Below, one piece after another: positions 59,955 through 64,000 of a stretch of 64,000 bases of DNA. The stretch spans positions 15,758,501 through 15,822,500 of the forward strand of contig NC_053199.1 of NCBI RefSeq assembly GCF_905163445.1. Direction: 5' to 3'. This stretch comes from Pararge aegeria. Its lineage: Eukaryota > Arthropoda > Insecta > Lepidoptera > Nymphalidae. The notes beneath the pieces were generated by a model, which was not told the origin of the DNA, did not search any database, and worked only from the letters and a program-made list of their open reading frames with translations. The translations under genes and the position numbers were made by a program. How positions within the stretch are numbered: the stretch's first letter is position 1; each line of letters starts with the position of its first letter.

Positions 59955-60345
59955 TAAAGGCGGCCGATTGGCGCAGTTTGCAGCGACTCTGCTTTCTGAG
60001 TCCAAGGCCGTGGGTTCGATTCCCTCAACTGGAAAATGTTTGTGTGATGAGCATGAATGTTTTTCAGTGTCTGGGTGTTCATATGAATATTCTTAGTATT
60101 CATGAATAATATTCCTCAGTCATCTTAATACCCATAACACAAGCTACGCTTACTTTGAGGTAGATGGCGATGTGTGCGATGTCGTTACATATTTATTTAT
60201 TTATTTTAATTATTTAAAGAGTATTAGGGGAAGCTAGTAGCATGATGTGCAAGAGCATGGCAGTTATATTAAACCCACTTATTGGTTCTGTTTGCGACAT
60301 CGTACCGGCACGCTTATATAGGGTAACTTGTTACGGCCGTAGCTT
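59955..60345 (+). repeat. composite duplication, copy 2: SINE-B plus inverted SINE-C piece
   Basis: The SINE-B body is more complete here ('GTGATGAGCATGAATGTTTT', 'TGTCTGGGTGTTCATATG'). From about 60129 to 60345 it aligns without gaps to 58924-59140, sharing the unusual GGTAGATGGCGATGTGT-CGATGTCGTTA end that other SINE-B copies lack. Confidence 0.85.
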
Positions 60346-60413
60346 CCGACCACAAAAAAATGTTACGAAATCTTAATGCTCTCAACTCCGCTGTAACTAA
60401 AACTCCGCGTGTA

Positions 60414-60680
60414 ATCAAAGTCAAAGTCAAAGTCAAAGTCAAAAATATCTTTATTCAAGTATTATACGCATCAAAAGTGTCACCTATGGGCCCATAGGTG
60501 ACACTTTTGATGCGTACATAAGAATTACACGGTAGTGAGATGATGGCGATAACCACATTCGTAAACTTAAAACTAAAGCTACGAGGGTTCCAAACGCGTC
60601 CCGGTCTAAGAAGCCCACAACAAACTTAGCCGGGTGTTTTTTTTGTTATCACCATCTCACAATGTCATTTTAAATTATTA
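60414..60680 (-). repeat. R1-family repeat with (AAAGTC)n edge and internal hairpin
   Basis: (AAAGTC)4 at the left, 'AATATCTTTATTCAAGTAT', then the palindrome at 60465-60516, then 'AAGCTACGAGGGTTCCAAAC' and 'CCCACAACAAACTTAGCCGG'. Confidence 0.8.
60465..60516. repeat. perfect palindrome, 26-bp arms, no spacer
   Basis: TACGCATCAAAAGTGTCACC then TATGGG | CCCATA and the exact complement. The 16.4-kb relative goes directly from TTATTCAAGTAG to GGCCCACAGGTGGCACTTT on its complementary strand, so the right arm is normal and the left arm is the added copy. Confidence 0.95.
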
Positions 60681-60684
60681 GAAG

Positions 60685-61545
60685 AGCAACCTGGTTAGAG
60701 CAATAATTTACACCCAAGCTTTTTTATCGTTTACGTAGTCCTTTATACTATAATAGGACTTTTCTATAAGCTTACGTTTAATACAAACTTTAATCTGCCG
60801 TATGTGGCAGTTATGAAACACACAATTATTTCATCATTTAAATCCATAACAGTTAAAAATAACTCAAGGGTAGATTCTCTTATTTATATATTACTAATAT
60901 TAGTATAGTAGGACTGCATAGTATCTTACGTAGATAAAACACGTTAGCTAAATCGTTGACTAGCTCTTGTACTACCAGGACGCAGACAACTGAAGTTGAC
61001 ATGATAACAAAGGCAATAACAATAAGCAGTTAAATTGTGAAAGTTTGATTTAAGTGTAGTCTGAACTACGAGTCGATCTGAAAATGTACCTTTTAAGCCT
61101 CACCTATATCCCACTTGTACCAGTAACTATTTTACGTCTGATGAACTCTGTGACAAACATTTTCCAATAACTTCAGACATCCGCTTACAAACTTTACGTT
61201 TAAAGTGAGGATAGCGAGTTCCGAAAGTATAATTATATATGCGCAAAATATAAGTATATCTATATAATTAACTCTAAATGTTTACATTACGACATTCTTT
61301 ATCTAACAGTGGTAGTTTTCGAACTATTGCCTAAAAAATGTCTTTTACATTTCATCAAAAATATAGGCTTTTTTTCTTTTAAACATTGCAAAGAGGTGCG
61401 AGATGTTCAAGGATTTTGGGTAATATGTATTTATAATTCCTTTTTCCGTACACATTATGTGTTTTCGGTAGAATAAACTTTTTATACTTAGGCAGTTTCC
61501 GAAAAGCTGTATACGAAGTCCCGGGCGTGGCTGGGGCCAATCCTG
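60685..61545. other. unassigned spacer
   Basis: 60690-60780 continues with 'CACCCAAGCTTTTTTATCG', similar to 329-344 beside the first R1 copy, so the R1 unit may extend further. The rest is unassigned. Confidence 0.35.
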
Positions 61546-61554
61546 GAAATTTGT

Positions 61555-61672
61555 TTATTTTTGTCCACCAATCCGCACTGGGCCAGCGTGGTGGACTACG
61601 GCCTTGACCCCTTCTCATTGTGGGAGGAGAACCGTGCTATGTAGTGGGCCGGTAATGGATTGATATGATGAT
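61555..61672 (+). mobile_element. SINE-A 3' half
   Basis: 'CCACCAATCCGCACTGGGCC', 'AGCGTGGTGGACTACGGCC', 'ATTGTGGGAGGAGAACCGTG' and 'GATTGATATGATGATA'. One of the best-kept 3' halves. Confidence 0.82.
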
Positions 61673-61679
61673 ATAACTA

Positions 61680-62200
61680 CGATTAGTTGCCAGAGATTGA
61701 AATGTTAACCACAAGGCTATCACTGTTTAACCTTGTTAAAGTATCAAGTTTCAGCCATTTTGTTTTGAATTAAAATTTTAAATTTGACCTAAAACAAATT
61801 CTGGATTCTCAATAAACCACTCACTTTACCTCGAGAACCGAGAGCATTAGACGTGTCTGTTTTTAGAAAAACAAAAACTAATTCCAAGACCAATGAACCG
61901 AGTCCACGGCGCGCCGTTTAAATGCTAATTCGAGATCAAAACAAAGTGACAAACAGACGGACAGACGTTGTCGCTCGGATGATTTGCATTACATAACACG
62001 GCGCTTTTGTCTGTAGCTAACGGACGGTAATGTTATACAGCCTACAGGTTAGTAATTGCGAAGCTGACTTAACATTTTAAATTGTATGGTATTTACCTAT
62101 TCTGTGTTACGACGGTTATTTGCTACTGCTATTGTTAAATGAGATCATAGGAACGCCTGTCGCACTATTGTAGATGATGCACGAAGTAAGGGAATTTATC
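61680..62200. other. unassigned spacer
   Basis: No assignment; somewhat CpG-richer around 61.9-62.0 kb. Confidence 0.3.
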
Positions 62201-62209
62201 TTTAACACA

Positions 62210-62312
62210 AGCGGTGGTAGCGCAGTGGGTAGCAGGACTTCACTTTCGGGGGCCGAGTTCGGATCCCAGCACGCACCTCTAACTTTTCTAAATTATGTGC
62301 GCTAAACAAAAA
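62210..62312 (+). mobile_element. SINE-A head
   Basis: 'GCGGTGGTAGCGCAGTGGGT' and 'GAGTTCGGATCCCAGCACGC' keep the A and B box-like spacing; then 'CTAACTTTTCTAAATTATGT'. Truncated at the 3' side. Confidence 0.8.
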
Positions 62313-62319
62313 TGGAGTA

Positions 62320-62820
62320 CGTATACAAATACAAAGTCAAAGTTATAGATGCGTACATCACATGAGAAAAGTGTAAGGTAGTGCTTTTAAACTTATGGAT
62401 ATAAGCTTAGAAGTGTTAATTCCAAGTACGTTGAGCTTTCGCGCCTGAATCCATAATTGGCTTCATCTTTATCTTCTTTTTATTGCTTTTTTCTCGGCAC
62501 AAAGAGGATACAAACATACAATTTATATTCCTGCTAATATAATAAAAATTACTAAACTATTGTTGTAACTATTTAAATAATCTATATTAAACATTTACTG
62601 TCTAAATTATATTGTAAATCTTATTTAAATAGTTTTTTTTCACAATTAGGAAAATTTAAATATCCAACCTTCATATAATGATCTTAATTAATATTATTTT
62701 ATATATTTAAATAATAATATAAACGTAAATAATGTTAACATGTTAAATAACGCTAACAGTATGTAGTATAAAAACTCAACTGAATTACAGAAGACAAGTT
62801 CTTAGGTTTCAATCCCAACT
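62320..62820. other. unassigned; R1-like scrap at the left
   Basis: 62326-62390 ('CAAAGTCAAAGTTATAGATG', GCGTACATCACATGAG) looks like the left edge of R1. The remainder is AT-rich. Confidence 0.35.
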
Positions 62821-62821
62821 T

Positions 62822-62918
62822 TGTTCCACTATTCTACATTATATAACCCGACCCACTGCGTTGCCTCACCCTCCTGCGCTGTTGTTACGTTTGCTTGGTT
62901 CTTCGTTGCGTAATGTTT
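62822..62918 (+). repeat. short repeat shared with 53.35 kb
   Basis: 'TTTGTTCCACTATTCTACAT', TTATATAAC, 'GCGTTGCCTCACC' and 'GGTTCTTCGTTGCGTAATG'. Confidence 0.5.
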
Positions 62919-62924
62919 AAATAA

Positions 62925-63122
62925 TCTAGCCCTTAGCAGCAATCTCACCTGGCGGTAAGTGATGATGCAGCCTAAGGGAAACAGGCTAACCTATTGAGGA
63001 AAGGGCAGTTATATTAAGCCCCTGATCGGTGTCTTCATAAAATCGTACCGTAATCGCTTAGGAAATCGAACCAAAGACCTCCCACTTAAAATCGCAGTGC
63101 TCACCGCTGTGCCAGATATCAT
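62925..63122 (-). mobile_element. SINE-C copy, partial
   Basis: 'CAATCTCACCTGGCGGTAAG', 'TATTAAGCCCCTGATCGG', 'AAATCGAACCAAAGACCTCC' and 'GCAGTGCTCACCGCTGTGCC' (head complement). Confidence 0.65.
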
Positions 63123-63124
63123 AT

Positions 63125-63640
63125 GAAATTGTAGAGAAAATAAATCCGTATTACTATCTCACGGGTAGGTATATTCGGTGCACTTTTTTTACTATTCATT
63201 CAACTTAATAAAAACTAAAGTCCAAGTTAGCGAATCGGATGGGACACTAGGTACCTAAATAATGTACAATACGGCTATCTTAATTGAAAAATCAACTCTA
63301 TTGCCACGACATGTAATTGAAAATCGCTGAGCAACAAGCCATCCTGTATTTTATAAGTTGTATCCTTGCCTACATTGAAAATCTAACTGTATTTTTAGTA
63401 AATATAGAATTGAGAATCGCTTGAGAAATCTGCAGCGGGTGTTTTCATAGTTGGTTATAGGTGTGACAAACAGCGACAAACAAGTAGACAGTGCCTCCGT
63501 GACCACAGCGTGGTTCTAACATCAAAGTAAACACACACATTGTACGCGTATTAGCGTGGGAAAGCCTTATACTAAACGTACCAGTCTAATTAAAGGAATA
63601 CCATATTCTATTCAAACTCCTTTTACGCATCGTTTAAAGC
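63125..63640. other. unassigned spacer
   Basis: No assignment. Confidence 0.3.
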
Positions 63641-63644
63641 TTAC

Positions 63645-63725
63645 ATCCTCAGCGCAACGGCAAGAGCTGTGGTTAAAAGAGGGTGGTGCCGGGTTCGATT
63701 CCCGACACCGATCACCGCTTTCACG
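63645..63725 (+). mobile_element. tRNA-like SINE head
   Basis: 'CCTCAGCGCAACGGCAAGAG' (A box-like) and 'TGCCGGGTTCGATTCCCGAC' (strong B box-like). The acceptor stem does not close, so a SINE head is more likely than a tRNA gene. Confidence 0.55.
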
Positions 63726-63767
63726 ATACGTCTTAACTACTCAGAATGTTAATTTTACTGTATGTTT

Positions 63768-63816
63768 ATGTGGTGTACAATAAAAGTGTATTCATTCATT
63801 CATTCATTCATTCAAT
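63768..63816 (+). mobile_element. LINE-c terminal tail
   Basis: 'TGTGGTGTACAATAAAAGTG' followed by five ATTC units. Confidence 0.65.
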
Positions 63817-64000
63817 GTTTATCAAAAAAAAAACCCCAAAAACTAACAATTCTTGACCCGGCTCTAGAAACTGACCCAGGAATTTTTTATGTAGTTTATT
63901 TATTTCACTTGCGCGGCCGTGCCTATCAATGCATTATAAGTTAACATTAAAACAATAATGAAGTTTCCATTCGCGGTACTAGCCGATAACAAATCGGCTT

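Noticed and set aside
63645..63725. Functional tRNA gene (also SINE heads at 8.05, 35.2, 58.8, 60.0 and 62.2 kb)
   Set aside because: A and B box-like motifs are present but no closed acceptor stem could be drawn, and most are followed by conserved SINE bodies.

Overview
This window looks like gene-poor nuclear DNA from a butterfly or moth (Lepidoptera). It is AT-rich, has no bacterial operon structure, and is packed with repeats of lepidopteran type: several tRNA-derived SINE families present in many copies, non-LTR retrotransposon 3' ends with short tandem tails (ATTC, TTCTA, TTTCA, GAA), a pogo-like DNA transposon, a Ty1/copia element and a hAT-like MITE. I found no convincing host protein-coding gene, rRNA or functional tRNA gene. 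The long open frames that I can identify belong to mobile elements. Family labels such as SINE-A are mine and only mark copies that share sequence inside this window.

Layout. 1-2.7 kb: an R1-family repeat, then a pogo-like transposon with 24-bp terminal inverted repeats and TA target sites. It has lost its DDE endonuclease but keeps an open frame for a PHD-type zinc finger. 3-6 kb: SINE and LINE tails. 6.3-8.0 kb: a 5'-truncated I-superfamily LINE (LINE-a) with open RNase H coding sequence, flanked by a target-site duplication. 8-17 kb: SINEs, inverted copies of an abundant repeat, a fold-back hairpin, a CTGG-rich satellite, and a possible TATA promoter with a splice donor near 16.7-16.8 kb. 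17.3-24.3 kb: the centrepiece, a Jockey/CR1-like LINE on the minus strand (LINE-b) split in its coding region by a complete copia element with identical 257-bp LTRs, a 5-bp target duplication (ATAAC) and one uninterrupted 1369-codon polyprotein. 24.3-43 kb: LINE-g, RNA-directed polymerase remnants, many SINEs, a hAT-like MITE inside a SINE, and two more hairpins. 43-50 kb: SINEs, a 54-bp tandem array whose unit is open on both strands, and LINE-c with its C-terminus. 50-64 kb: a MITE candidate, three RTE-like C-terminal remnants, a tandem duplication in which one copy carries a LINE insertion and the other preserves the empty site, a second duplication with a 1205-bp offset, and further SINEs.

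How the parts fit. The apparently intact machinery is the copia element (gag, protease, integrase, reverse transcriptase and RNase H in one frame). LINE-a is intact only for its 3' half. The SINEs have pol III box-like heads and would depend on LINE enzymes in trans; I could not assign partners. The most unusual structural pattern is a set of five perfect inverted repeats with arms of 19-28 bp and loops of 0-7 nt. In three of them one arm is the normal repeat sequence and the other an extra inverted copy, which suggests fold-back template switching. Coordinates of SINE and LINE fragments are by eye and can be off by 5-20 bases.
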